Assembly: GCF_023277925.1 (NCBI RefSeq)
Contig: NZ_CP063832.1
Span: forward strand, 4,577,001-4,641,000
Length of the DNA stretch: 64,000 nucleotides
Reading direction: 5' to 3'
Origin: Pseudomonas entomophila
GTDB lineage: Bacteria > Pseudomonadota > Gammaproteobacteria > Pseudomonadales > Pseudomonadaceae
Made by a program: the position numbers and the translations under genes. The notes under the pieces are model-generated. The model was not told the origin of the DNA, made no database searches, and saw only the letters and a list, made by a program, of their open reading frames with translations. Positions 16,958 through 24,869 of this stretch are shown here, in pieces (position 1 is the stretch's first letter; every line of letters starts with the position of its first letter).

Positions 16958-18341
16958 GGTGCAGGGCTCCAGTCGGGGCAGGGACAGGTGGGTTGCGGTA
17001 GGTGGCGCCGGGGTGGTCGGCGGGCAGGTGGGCGTGGGGCGTGGCGAACAGCTTCTGGCGCAGGCTGCCCTCGGCGTAGGCGGTCTTGTAGCGGCCGCGG
17101 CGTTGCAGTTCGGGGATGACCAGGTCGATGAAGTCCTCGTAGCTTTCCGGGGTGACGGTGCGCGCCAGGTTGAAGCCGTCCAGGCCGGTTTCGTCGATCC
17201 AGGCGATCAACTGCTCGGCCACTTGCTCCGGGGCGCCGACCAGGGTCACGTAGCGCCCGCCCAGGGCGTGCTGTTCGAGCAGGCGGCGGCGGGTCCAGGC
17301 GTTGTCCTGCAACTGACGGGTGGCGGACTGAATGGCGTTGCCCTTGGCGAAACCGATGGGCTCGTCCAGTTCATAGCGTGAGAAGTCGATGCCGGTGGAA
17401 CTGGCGAAATGCGCCACGCCCGCCTCGGCGCTGGCGTGGCGCAGGTACTCGGCGTGCTTGGCGCGGGCCTGCTCCTCGGTCGGGGCGACGATCACGGTGA
17501 GGCCCATGAACACCTTCACCTTTTCCGGATCGCGCCCGGCTGCCTTGGCCGCTGCACGGACCTTGTCGACCTGGGCGCGGGTGGCGGCTTTTTCCTGGCC
17601 GCTGATGAACACGCATTCGGCATGGTTGCCGGCGAACGCCAAGCCGCGCGCCGAACTGCCGGCCTGGAACAGTACCGGGGTGCGCTGGGGCGAGGGTTCG
17701 CACAGGTGGTAGCCCTCGACCTTGTAGAACTCGCCGTGGTGCTCGACCTTACGCACCTTGTCCGGGCGCGCATACACGCGCCGCTCGCGATCGGCGATCA
17801 CGGCATCGTCGTCCCAGCTGCCTTCGAGCAACTTGTACAGCACTTGCAGGTACTCGTCGGCCTGGTCATAGCGCCGGTCATGCTCGGGTTGCTGTTCCAA
17901 GCCCATAGCCCGGGCGGCGCTGTCGAGGTAGCCGGTGACGATGTTCCAGCCGACCCGGCCGTTGCTCAGGTGGTCGAGGGTGGAGAGGCGCCGGGCGAAC
18001 AGGTAGGGCGCCTCGTAGGTCAGGTTGGCGGTGAGGCCGAAGCCCAGGTGCCTGGTCACCGCGGCCATGGCCGAGACCAGCAGCAGCGGGTCGTTGACCG
18101 GTAGCTGGATGGCCTCTTTCAGCGGTACGTCCACCGACTGCCCGTAGACGTCGTAGGTGCCGACGATGTCGGCGATGAACAGGCCGTCGAACAGCCCGCG
18201 CTCGAGCAGGCGGGCGAGGTCGGTCCAGTATTCCAGGGTCTTGTACTGGGTCGAGGTGTCCCGTGGGTGGGTCCACAGGCCATGGTTGATGTGCCCGATG
18301 CAGTTCATGTTGAAGGCATTGAGCAGGATCTGGCGGGCCAT
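16950..18341 (-). CDS. FMNH2-dependent monooxygenase, LLM class (NtaA/SnaA/DszA group)
   Basis: This 463-residue protein belongs to the bacterial luciferase-like (LLM) superfamily in the group that holds nitrilotriacetate, pristinamycin, dibenzothiophene-sulfone and dimethylsulfide monooxygenases. Typical stretches are MNCIGHINHGLWTHP at the start, DHLSNGRVGWNIVTGYLDSAARAMG (residues about 125-150) and PVLFQAGSSARGLAFA (about 225). It needs reduced FMN from a separate reductase; ssuE in this window could supply it. It overlaps both neighbours by 1 and 8 bp, lying between an SfnB-type flavoprotein and MetQ. I infer oxidative C-S bond cleavage on an imported organosulfur compound; the exact substrate is unknown. 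Confidence 0.85.
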   Translation of the reverse strand: MARQILLNAFNMNCIGHINHGLWTHPRDTSTQYKTLEYWTDLARLLERGLFDGLFIADIVGTYDVYGQSVDVPLKEAIQLPVNDPLLLVSAMAAVTRHLGFGLTANLTYEAPYLFARRLSTLDHLSNGRVGWNIVTGYLDSAARAMGLEQQPEHDRRYDQADEYLQVLYKLLEGSWDDDAVIADRERRVYARPDKVRKVEHHGEFYKVEGYHLCEPSPQRTPVLFQAGSSARGLAFAGNHAECVFISGQEKAATRAQVDKVRAAAKAAGRDPEKVKVFMGLTVIVAPTEEQARAKHAEYLRHASAEAGVAHFASSTGIDFSRYELDEPIGFAKGNAIQSATRQLQDNAWTRRRLLEQHALGGRYVTLVGAPEQVAEQLIAWIDETGLDGFNLARTVTPESYEDFIDLVIPELQRRGRYKTAYAEGSLRQKLFATPHAHLPADHPGATYRNPPVPAPTGALHHA

Positions 18342-19522
18342 CAGATGGTCCCCCGGCGTGGTGGTTTCTCGTCGTTGAGGTAGTAGTTGCCGATGGCGTG
18401 GTACTTCCAGCGCACCGGATCGTGCAGGGTGTGCACCCGAGCGTTGCGCCAGTGGCGGTCGAGGTTGTGCTCGGCCAGGGTGGCCTGGCTGCCGGCCAGC
18501 TCGAACAGGGTGGTGCCGGCGGCGAGCGAGATCTCGGTGCTGATCGCCCGGGCCTCGGCCACGGCGATGGAAGCGGCGGCCAGGGTTTCGGCGTTGCTGT
18601 CGGCCTGGGCGATGTCGAGGATCTCGCCGGCGCGCTCCAGCAGGGCTTCGGTGGCATGCAGGCGGATTGCCAGGTGGCCGAAGCTCTTCAGGGTGAGCGG
18701 GTCGTCGCTGGCCTTGTCGAGGCCGGAGTCGATCCAGGGCCGGCTGCGGGTGCGCACGAAGTGCAGGGCGTCCTCGAAGGCGGCACGGGCGATGCCGGTG
18801 TCGATGGCGGCGTGGAGGATCTGTGCCAGCGGGCCGACCGTGGTCGGGCGGTCGAAGGCGCTCTGGAACGGCACCACGTCCTCGGCGCGGACCAACACGT
18901 TGTCGAACACCACCGAGCCGCTGCCGGTGGTGCGCTGGCCGAAGCCGCTCCAGTCGTCGATCACCTCGATGCCCGGCGTGTCGGCGGGAACGAAGGCCAG
19001 GTGCGACACGCCTTGCTCGTCGATCACCAGGGTCGGGATGCGTTGGGCATAGAGGGCGCCGGTGCAGTAGAACTTGCGGCCATCGATACGGTAATGGTCG
19101 CCGTCACGGGTCAGGCGGGTGGTGCGCTCATGGGCGTTCTTGGTACCGATCTCGGCCAGGGCGTTGCCGAAGCGGCGGCCAGCGAGGACTTCTGCGTACA
19201 GGCGCTTCTGTTGGTCCGGGGTGCCGTTCACCCGCAGCACTTCCAGGGCGTAGAAGTGGTTCTGCGGGATCTGCCCGATCGAGGCGTCGGCCTGGGCGAT
19301 GCGGGCGATGACCTTGGCCAGGGTGGCGCTGGATACGCCAGCGCCGCCATAGGCCTTGGGCACGCTGATGCCCCACAGGCCGGTCTGCACGAAGTGGTCG
19401 AGTTCGGCGTGGGGCAAGCGGCGTTCGCGGTCGCGCGCGGCGCTGTCGTGGCGCAGGGTTTGGGCGATTTCTTCGGCGACGGCCAGGGCTTGGGCGTCGC
19501 TGGTGATGAGGGATGCAGTCAT
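18341..19522 (-). CDS. SfnB/DszC-family flavoprotein monooxygenase (acyl-CoA dehydrogenase fold), copy 1
   Basis: This 393-residue acyl-CoA-dehydrogenase-fold protein matches the SfnB family of sulfur acquisition oxidoreductases, related to DszC, which oxidizes sulfur in dibenzothiophene using FMNH2 and oxygen. N-terminal helical domain about residues 1-120, beta domain about 125-230 (IDGRKFYCTGALYAQ), C-terminal helices to the end. The C-terminal block HWRNARVHTLHDPVRWKYHA is shared almost unchanged with the next gene upstream. GGAG precedes ATG 19522. Its TGA overlaps the ATG of the LLM monooxygenase by 1 bp. The pair resembles the DszC/DszA logic: S-oxidation then C-S cleavage. The substrate is not known from sequence. 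Confidence 0.85.
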   Translation of the reverse strand: MTASLITSDAQALAVAEEIAQTLRHDSAARDRERRLPHAELDHFVQTGLWGISVPKAYGGAGVSSATLAKVIARIAQADASIGQIPQNHFYALEVLRVNGTPDQQKRLYAEVLAGRRFGNALAEIGTKNAHERTTRLTRDGDHYRIDGRKFYCTGALYAQRIPTLVIDEQGVSHLAFVPADTPGIEVIDDWSGFGQRTTGSGSVVFDNVLVRAEDVVPFQSAFDRPTTVGPLAQILHAAIDTGIARAAFEDALHFVRTRSRPWIDSGLDKASDDPLTLKSFGHLAIRLHATEALLERAGEILDIAQADSNAETLAAASIAVAEARAISTEISLAAGTTLFELAGSQATLAEHNLDRHWRNARVHTLHDPVRWKYHAIGNYYLNDEKPPRRGTI

Positions 19523-19541
19523 GGTGCTCTCCGCAGGGGCT

Positions 19542-19597
19542 GTTCGCCGGCAAGCCGGCTCCTACGGGGATTGCGTAGGGGCCGGTTTGACGGCGAA
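19542..19597. repeat. REP-type palindrome between the two SfnB-family genes
   Basis: TTCGCCGGCAAGCCGGCTCC and a diverged inverted arm ending CGGCGAA lie in the 85-bp gap between the two flavoprotein genes. The element may form a hairpin that lowers read-through. Confidence 0.75.
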
Positions 19598-19607
19598 GGG
19601 CCTTGAA

Positions 19608-20849
19608 TCAGATCCAGGAATGGCGGGCAGGCAGGGTGCCGTTGAGGTAGTAGGCGCCGACGGCGTGGTACTTCCAGCGCACCGGGTCGTGCAGGGTGTG
19701 TACCCGGGCGTTGCGCCAGTGCCGGTCGAGGTTGAACTCGGCCAGGCTGGCGCGGCTGCCGGCCAGCTCGAAGAGTTTCTCGCTGGCCTGCAGCGAGATC
19801 TCGGTGGTGAGCACCTTGGCTTCGGCCACGGCGATCGACGCTCGCGCGGCGGCGGCATCGTCGACGGGGCTGGCATTGACCTCGTCGAGCACTTTCGCGG
19901 CCTTGCGCAGCAGCGCTTCGGCGGCGTGCAGGTCGAGCTTGAGGCGGCCGATGTCGGCGATCACATAGGGGTCGTCGCTGTTGCGCTCGACCTTGGCCTC
20001 GATCCACGGCCGCGATTTCTCGCGCACGAACTGGATCGCGTCGTCGATGGCCGCCTCGGCGATGCCAGCATCGATGGCGGCCTGGATCAGTTGCGAGGCC
20101 GCGCCCTGGGTGCTGGGTTGCTCCCGATGGCGCCAGTTGTCGATGACCAGGTCGGCCTCCACCGGCACCTGGTCGAGCAGCACGGTGCCGCTGGCAGTGG
20201 TGCGCTGGCCGAAGCCGGACCAGTCGTCAACGATGCGCAACCCCGGGCTGCCCCGGCGAACGAACGCCAGGCGCTGGCGCCCCTCGTCGTCCAGGGCCTT
20301 GACCGCCACCCAGTGGGCGTACAGGGCGCCGGTGGAGTAGAACTTCTCGCCGCTGATGCGATAGCCATCGCCGTCGCGGGTGATGCGCGCCTTGAGCGTG
20401 AGCGTGTCCTTGGTGCCGCGCTCAGGGCCGGCATTGCCGATGCGCCAGCCGTCGAGCACGGCGCGGAAAATCGCTTCCTGCTGCGCTTCGGTGGCCGTCA
20501 GGCGCACCAGCTGGAGAATGCCGAACTGGTTTTGCGGAATCTGCCCCAGCGCAGGATCCGCGGCGCTGATCAGGCGGAAGACTTCGGCGATGGTGGTGTA
20601 GGAGACCTCGGGGCCGCCGAAGGCCTTGGGCACGCTGATGCTGCCCAGGCCGCTGCGGGTGAACTGTTCGATCTCGGCCCACGGCAGCTTGCGCTGCTGG
20701 TCACGGCGGGCGGCCTGTTGGCGGGCCACCTGGGCCAGCTCGCGGGCGGCTTGCAGGGCCTCTTCGTCGTTGCGCAGCACCTTGGCCGGCAACAGCAGGG
20801 GCGAACTGTCAATATCGCTGTGGAATTGGGTAGTTGGCTGGCTGGACAT
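19608..20849 (-). CDS. SfnB/DszC-family flavoprotein monooxygenase, copy 2
   Basis: A second SfnB-family acyl-CoA-dehydrogenase-fold protein, 413 residues, starting at ATG 20849 behind AAGGAG. It has an N-terminal extension of about 20 residues relative to copy 1, the same central ISGEKFYSTGALYAH segment and the same C-terminal HWRNARVHTLHDPVRWKYHA block. The middle of the protein has diverged, so the two copies may act on different sulfur compounds. An 85-bp gap with a REP element separates it from copy 1, so they may share a transcript. The upstream 311-bp gap carries an A/T-rich patch at about 20,990-21,050, suggesting a sulfate-starvation promoter there. Confidence 0.85.
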   Translation of the reverse strand: MSSQPTTQFHSDIDSSPLLLPAKVLRNDEEALQAARELAQVARQQAARRDQQRKLPWAEIEQFTRSGLGSISVPKAFGGPEVSYTTIAEVFRLISAADPALGQIPQNQFGILQLVRLTATEAQQEAIFRAVLDGWRIGNAGPERGTKDTLTLKARITRDGDGYRISGEKFYSTGALYAHWVAVKALDDEGRQRLAFVRRGSPGLRIVDDWSGFGQRTTASGTVLLDQVPVEADLVIDNWRHREQPSTQGAASQLIQAAIDAGIAEAAIDDAIQFVREKSRPWIEAKVERNSDDPYVIADIGRLKLDLHAAEALLRKAAKVLDEVNASPVDDAAAARASIAVAEAKVLTTEISLQASEKLFELAGSRASLAEFNLDRHWRNARVHTLHDPVRWKYHAVGAYYLNGTLPARHSWI

Positions 20850-21160
20850 CAGTACCGCTCCTTGGCTGCACTCAATGCCCTGGCGTTGGCCACTGGGGTG
20901 ATTGTGATCCTGACCATTCCTTACCTCACAAAGTTGAATGTGCCGCCTCAGCTGATAGCGACAGACGTTTGCTGGTCCGGTGGTCCGGTGGATATACCCT
21001 ATTCGTTTATAAAAGTTTTATGAACTAACTCTTTGGAATATCTATAGAAGTCGGAATCGGCTTCGGATATGTGAAAGCATTCGCGGGTAAACCCGCTCCT
21101 ACAGGTTCAGCAGCGATCCTGTAGGAGCGGGTTTACCCGCGAAGAAGACAACGCCGGATT
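20850..21160. promoter_or_regulatory. Intergenic region upstream of the SfnB operon
   Basis: This 311-bp stretch has no gene. It holds a 9-bp tandem repeat (GGTCCGGTG twice, near 20,973-20,990), an A/T-rich patch at about 20,990-21,050 that is the likely promoter for the minus-strand flavoprotein gene, and a REP palindrome at 21,080-21,143 next to the tcyN stop. Confidence 0.45.
21080..21143. repeat. REP-type palindrome (TTCGCGGGTAAACCCGCTCC family)
   Basis: Arms TTCGCGGGTAAACCCGCTCC and GGAGCGGGTTTACCCGCGAA are exact inverted copies just past the tcyN stop. Confidence 0.85.
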
Positions 21161-21922
21161 TCAGTCCTGCGCAGCGGTGGTCCCGAGGAACTTGCGCAGG
21201 AACTGCCGGGTGCGCTCTTCCTGTGGATTGGCGAACAACGCCTTGGCCTCGCCTTGTTCGACGATCACGCCCTTGTCGAAGAAGATCACTCGGTTGGCCA
21301 CGTCGCGAGCAAAGCTCATCTCGTGGGTGACGATGATCATCGTGCGCTTCTCTTCGGCCAGGCCGCGGATGGTCGCCAGCACTTCACCCACCAGCTCGGG
21401 GTCGAGCGCCGAGGTGGGTTCGTCGAACAGGATCACCTCCGGCTCCATGGCCAGGGCGCGGGCGATGGCCACCCGTTGCTGCTGGCCACCGGACAGCCGC
21501 CGGGGGTAGGCGTCTTCCTTGCCCGCCAGGCCGACCTTGGCCAGCAGGCGCCTGCCCAGCTCGATGGCTTGCTCGCGGGGCGTCTTCTTGACGATCACCG
21601 GCCCTTCGATGACGTTGTCCAGGGCGGTGCGGTGGGGGAACAGGTTGAAGTTCTGGAACACGAACCCGGCCTGCTGGCGCAGGCGGCGGATCGCACTCTG
21701 CTGGCCACCCAGCGGGCGCCCGGCATCGATGGTGATGTCACCGATCTGGATACGCCCGGCATCGGGGGTTTCCAGCAGGTTGAGGCAGCGCAGGAAAGTG
21801 GTCTTGCCCGAGCCGCTGGGGCCGATGATGGCGACCACTTCGCCGGGCTGCACGGTCAGGTCGATACCGTTGAGCACGGTTTGGCCCTTGAACCGTTTGG
21901 TCAGGCCCTCTACTACGATCAT
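21161..21922 (-). CDS. tcyN: Cystine-type polar amino-acid ABC ATPase TcyN
   Basis: The 253-residue protein is an ABC ATPase of the polar amino-acid uptake group. Walker [10 protein letters not shown], signature LSGGQQQRVAIARAL, Walker B VILFDEPTSALDPE and switch His in IIVTHEMSF are all present. It starts at ATG 21922 behind CCAGGAG, 1 bp after the permease gene. Together with the permease and a FliY-like binding protein it forms a three-gene cassette. Cystine is the likely substrate because the cassette is divergent from a serine acetyltransferase gene and lies in a sulfur region. Other polar amino acids cannot be excluded from sequence. Confidence 0.85.
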   Translation of the reverse strand: MIVVEGLTKRFKGQTVLNGIDLTVQPGEVVAIIGPSGSGKTTFLRCLNLLETPDAGRIQIGDITIDAGRPLGGQQSAIRRLRQQAGFVFQNFNLFPHRTALDNVIEGPVIVKKTPREQAIELGRRLLAKVGLAGKEDAYPRRLSGGQQQRVAIARALAMEPEVILFDEPTSALDPELVGEVLATIRGLAEEKRTMIIVTHEMSFARDVANRVIFFDKGVIVEQGEAKALFANPQEERTRQFLRKFLGTTAAQD

Positions 21923-21923
21923 C

Positions 21924-22592
21924 TCAGTGCTCCTGGTCGTGCTGGTTGACCCGCGCTTCCATGCGGTTCTGGAAGTGCGCCAGGATGCTGCAGAGGATCC
22001 AGTAAACCACCGCGACAGCCAGGTACATGGTGAAGACTTCGAAGGTCCGGGCGGTGATCAGTTGCGCCTGGCGGAACAGCTCGGGCACCTGGATGGTTGC
22101 CGCCAGGGCGGTGTCCTTGACCAGCGAGATGAAGCTGTTGCCCAGCGGCGGCAGCGCGGTGCGCAAGGCCTGCGGCAGGATCGCCCGACGCATGGCCTGG
22201 GTACGGGTCATGCCGATGCTGGCCGCCGCTTCCCACTGGCCACGGTCGATCGAGGAAATCGCGGCGCGGAGAATTTCGCAGATGTACGCCGCCATGTTCA
22301 GCGACAGGCCGATCAGCGACGCCGGGATGGGGTCGAGCTCGATACCGATCTGCGGCAGCCCGAAGTAGATCACGAACAGCTGCACCAGCAGCGGTGTGCC
22401 CCGGAAGAACGACACGTAGATGCGTGCCAGCCAGTCCAGCGGCAGGATCTTCGACAGCCGCATCAGCGCCAGGGCAAAGCCCAGCACCAGGCCAAAGAAC
22501 ATGCCGCCGACGCTGAGCAGCACGGTATAACCCGCGCCCTTCAACAGGAAGGGCACGGAGTCGACAACGAGTTGTAGGCTTTCAGCGATCAT
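21924..22592 (-). CDS. tcyL: Cystine-type polar amino-acid ABC permease TcyL
   Basis: This 222-residue HisM/GlnP-type permease has five predicted membrane spans, starting near residue 15, and the EAA coupling loop (QWEAAASIGMTRTQAMRRAILPQALR, split near residues 118-143). The family name comes from its place between the TcyJ-like binding protein, whose stop it overlaps by 4 bp, and the TcyN ATPase. It is expected to work as a homodimer, since only one permease gene is present. The protein carries the substrate across the inner membrane. Confidence 0.87.
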   Translation of the reverse strand: MIAESLQLVVDSVPFLLKGAGYTVLLSVGGMFFGLVLGFALALMRLSKILPLDWLARIYVSFFRGTPLLVQLFVIYFGLPQIGIELDPIPASLIGLSLNMAAYICEILRAAISSIDRGQWEAAASIGMTRTQAMRRAILPQALRTALPPLGNSFISLVKDTALAATIQVPELFRQAQLITARTFEVFTMYLAVAVVYWILCSILAHFQNRMEARVNQHDQEH

Positions 22593-23383
22593 TGGGTGAC
22601 ATCGGCACCGAAGTATTTCTTGGACAGCTGTTTCAGCGTGCCGTCAGCCTTGAGCTTGTCGATGGCCTTGTTCAGCGCTTCGAGCAGTTCAGGCTCGCCC
22701 TTGCGCAGGGCCACGCCGCTTTCCAGGCGCGAGAACGGGGCGCCGGCGAGTTCGGTGTCCTTGGCTTTCTGCGCGTATTCCAGCGCGGCCAGGCGGTCGA
22801 TCAAGATGGCGTCGATGCGGCCGTTGCGCAGGTCGGCGAACTTGGTCGGGTCGTCTTCATAGGTGCGCACTTCGGCTTTCGGTACGTCCTGCTTGACCCA
22901 TTGCTCGTAGTTGGTGCCCAGGCCCACGCCGACTTTCTTGCCGGCCAGGTCCTGCGCGGTCTTGATGTTCAGCTGCTCGGCCTTCTTCTTCAGGATCAGC
23001 GCCTGGATGCCGGAGATGGTGTAGGGCTCGGAGAAGTCGTACTTCTTCTTGCGCTCCTCGGAGATGGTCACCTGGTTGATCACCACGTCCAGGCGCTTGG
23101 ACTCCAGAGCAGCGAGGATGCCATCCCATTTGGTCGGCTGGACCTTGGCCTTGACCCCCAGTTCCTTGGCCAGCAGCTCGGACAGCTCGACCTCGAAGCC
23201 AGCCAGCTTGCCGTGTTCGTCCTGGTAGCTGAACGGTGGGTAGGTGCCTTCCAGGCCGACGTTGATCACGCCTTTTTCCTGAATGGTCTTCAGTTGCTCG
23301 CCGGCAAAGGCCTGGCCGAGCAGGCCGGCGCCGAGCAGGAGCGCCAGGCTGGCGTTGAGAAGGGGTTTGGCGAATTTGGTCAT
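22589..23383 (-). CDS. tcyJ: Cystine-type periplasmic binding protein TcyJ (FliY-like)
   Basis: The 264-residue protein is a family-3 solute-binding protein close to E. coli FliY/TcyJ. A signal peptide covers residues 1-27 (LLGAGLLGQAFAGE). Family hallmarks are GVINVGLEGTYPPFSYQDE, LAGFEVELSELLAKELG, and KWDGILAALESKRLDVVINQ. It is the first gene of the tcyJ-tcyL-tcyN unit. Its A/T-rich upstream region is shared with the divergent serine acetyltransferase, suggesting joint sulfur control. It captures cystine or similar sulfur amino acids in the periplasm. The ligand assignment is by family and context. Confidence 0.87.
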   Translation of the reverse strand: MTKFAKPLLNASLALLLGAGLLGQAFAGEQLKTIQEKGVINVGLEGTYPPFSYQDEHGKLAGFEVELSELLAKELGVKAKVQPTKWDGILAALESKRLDVVINQVTISEERKKKYDFSEPYTISGIQALILKKKAEQLNIKTAQDLAGKKVGVGLGTNYEQWVKQDVPKAEVRTYEDDPTKFADLRNGRIDAILIDRLAALEYAQKAKDTELAGAPFSRLESGVALRKGEPELLEALNKAIDKLKADGTLKQLSKKYFGADVTQ

Positions 23384-23644
23384 GGCAGGCCCCGCGCTTG
23401 TTGTGGAAGTAGTGAGGTGGCGACTATAGAGGTGGGCTTTATAGGTCGGGAAATAATAAAAAATCAGGTTGTTATTCCCATTTTGCCATTCGCGATGGCT
23501 TATGCCCGACTTAGCTCAGGATGGAATAAAGCGTTGTTTTTTCCAAGAGGGAGATTTGACGTATCGTGGTTTACACCCTCCCCGTAGGCCGCCCCTACCG
23601 GGAACGTGTGCATACCGAGAAAGCCGCCTGGCAGGAGAAACACC
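23384..23644. promoter_or_regulatory. Divergent promoter region of tcyJ and the serine acetyltransferase
   Basis: This 261-bp gap holds a run GGAAATAATAAAAAATCAGG near 23,449-23,468 and TATAAAG-like boxes facing tcyJ. The low GC content matches the other sulfur promoters in the window. A CysB site is likely but not provable by eye. Confidence 0.45.
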
Positions 23645-24577
23645 GTGAGCGAACAACCATCAACAGGGCACTGGCAATTGCAGGGCATCGTCAGTGGCCT
23701 GCGCAGTGCCCGTGAACAGTGGCGCAGCCGCAATGGCCGCAGCAGCGGCGAGCAGGGCGGGCGTGAATTGCCATCGCGCGAAGCGATGCGACAGATTCTC
23801 GAGCAACTGTGCGGCGCGCTGTTCCCGATGCGCCTGGGCCCAGTGGACCTGCGTGAAGAAAGCGAGGATTTCTACGTCGGCCACACCCTCGACGCCGCGC
23901 TCACCGCCCTGCTGGCCCAGGCACGCCTGGAACTGCGCTACGCCGCGCGCCACGGCAAGACCGAGGTCACCGATGTCGACGGCCACGCCCTGCGCCTGAT
24001 CCAGGACTTCGCCGCGGCCCTGCCGGCCCTGCGCGTGTTGCTCGACACTGACGTGCTGGCCGCCTACCACGGCGACCCAGCGGCGCGTAGCGTCGATGAG
24101 GTGCTGCTGTGCTATCCCGGCATCCTGGCGATCATCCACCACCGCCTGGCCCACCACCTGTACCAGGCCGGCCTGCCGCTGCTGGCGCGGATCAGCTCGG
24201 AACTGGCGCATTCGGCCACCGGTATCGACATCCACCCTGGCGCGCGCATTGGCCAGAGCTTCTTCATCGACCATGGCACCGGCGTGGTGATCGGCGAGAC
24301 CGCGATCATCGGCGAGCGGGTGCGCATCTACCAGGCGGTGACCCTGGGCGCCAAGCGCTTCCCCAGCGACGAGTCGGGCACCCTGCACAAGGGCCTGGCG
24401 CGCCACCCGATCGTCGAGGACGACGTGGTGATCTATGCCGGCGCAACCATCCTCGGGCGGATCACCATCGGCAAGGGCTCGACCATCGGCGGCAACGTGT
24501 GGCTGACCCGTAGTGTGCCGGCTGACAGCAACATCACCCAGGCCAACCTGCAGCTGGATTGCCAGGGCAAGAATTGA
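23645..24577 (+). CDS. epsC: Serine O-acetyltransferase, EpsC type
   Basis: The protein has 310 residues from a GTG at 23645, which follows CAGGAGAAACACC; the frame is open to 23606 but lacks a better ribosome site. It acetylates L-serine with acetyl-CoA, giving O-acetylserine for cysteine synthesis. An N-terminal helical domain (about 1-190) leads into a left-handed beta-helix of hexapeptide repeats (about 205-300): IDIHPGARIGQSFFIDHGTG, VVIGETAIIGERVRIYQAV, and AGATILGRITIGKGSTIGGN. Length and the H-H-R-L-A-H-H motif fit the EpsC type, which lacks the long CysE C-terminal feedback tail. It is divergent from the cystine importer. Named epsC in Pseudomonas genomes as I recall. Confidence 0.85.
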   Translation: MSEQPSTGHWQLQGIVSGLRSAREQWRSRNGRSSGEQGGRELPSREAMRQILEQLCGALFPMRLGPVDLREESEDFYVGHTLDAALTALLAQARLELRYAARHGKTEVTDVDGHALRLIQDFAAALPALRVLLDTDVLAAYHGDPAARSVDEVLLCYPGILAIIHHRLAHHLYQAGLPLLARISSELAHSATGIDIHPGARIGQSFFIDHGTGVVIGETAIIGERVRIYQAVTLGAKRFPSDESGTLHKGLARHPIVEDDVVIYAGATILGRITIGKGSTIGGNVWLTRSVPADSNITQANLQLDCQGKN

Positions 24578-24607
24578 CCTCGTATTGCTGTTGGCTTTTC
24601 TGATTTG

Positions 24608-24677
24608 TTCGCCGGCAAGCCGGCTCCTACGTGTAGCGTAAACCCGTCTAGACCGTAGGGTCCGGATTGCCGGCGAA
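24608..24677. repeat. REP-type palindrome downstream of epsC
   Basis: TTCGCCGGCAAGCCGGCTCC opens the element and a diverged arm ends TTGCCGGCGAA. The spacer is longer than in most copies here. Confidence 0.75.
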
Positions 24678-24750
24678 GGGTTTTAACGCAGCCCCGCAAG
24701 GCTCCCGCGCAGCGACATCGGGTCGCATTGAAGGGCGATCCATGTTTAAC

Positions 24751-24766
24751 TTGAACGCTTGTTCAA
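24751..24766. promoter_or_regulatory. Palindromic operator candidate before the BCCT gene
   Basis: TTGAAC-GCTT-GTTCAA is a perfect 6-bp inverted repeat about 100 bp before the transporter start. A second related palindrome (TGAAC-CC-GTTCA) lies at 24,817-24,828. The shared half-site resembles operators of TetR-type choline regulators such as BetI. Confidence 0.5.
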
Positions 24767-24812
24767 CGAAAAACGCTGGTCCATTGCCGGTGTTCAAAAG
24801 GAGGAATCGCCT

Positions 24813-24869
24813 TTGCTGAACCCGTTCAATCCGAACCTCACGTCCTTCGACGAGGTGCCCGTTCAATGA
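24813..24869 (+). CDS. Possible 18-residue leader peptide coupled to the BCCT gene
   Basis: A TTG start at 24813 sits 8 bp after a near-perfect ribosome site (AAAGGAGG, 24,797-24,804). The frame encodes MLNPFNPNLTSFDEVPVQ and its TGA overlaps the BCCT ATG as ATGA. The BCCT ATG itself has only a weak ribosome site, so translation may be handed over from this leader. It could equally be chance. The peptide resembles nothing I know. Confidence 0.4.
   Translation: MLNPFNPNLTSFDEVPVQ

Noticed and set aside
24813..24865. The AAAGGAGG site as the transporter's own ribosome site
   Set aside because: It is over 60 bp from the ATG, so it cannot position that start directly; it fits the short leader frame instead.
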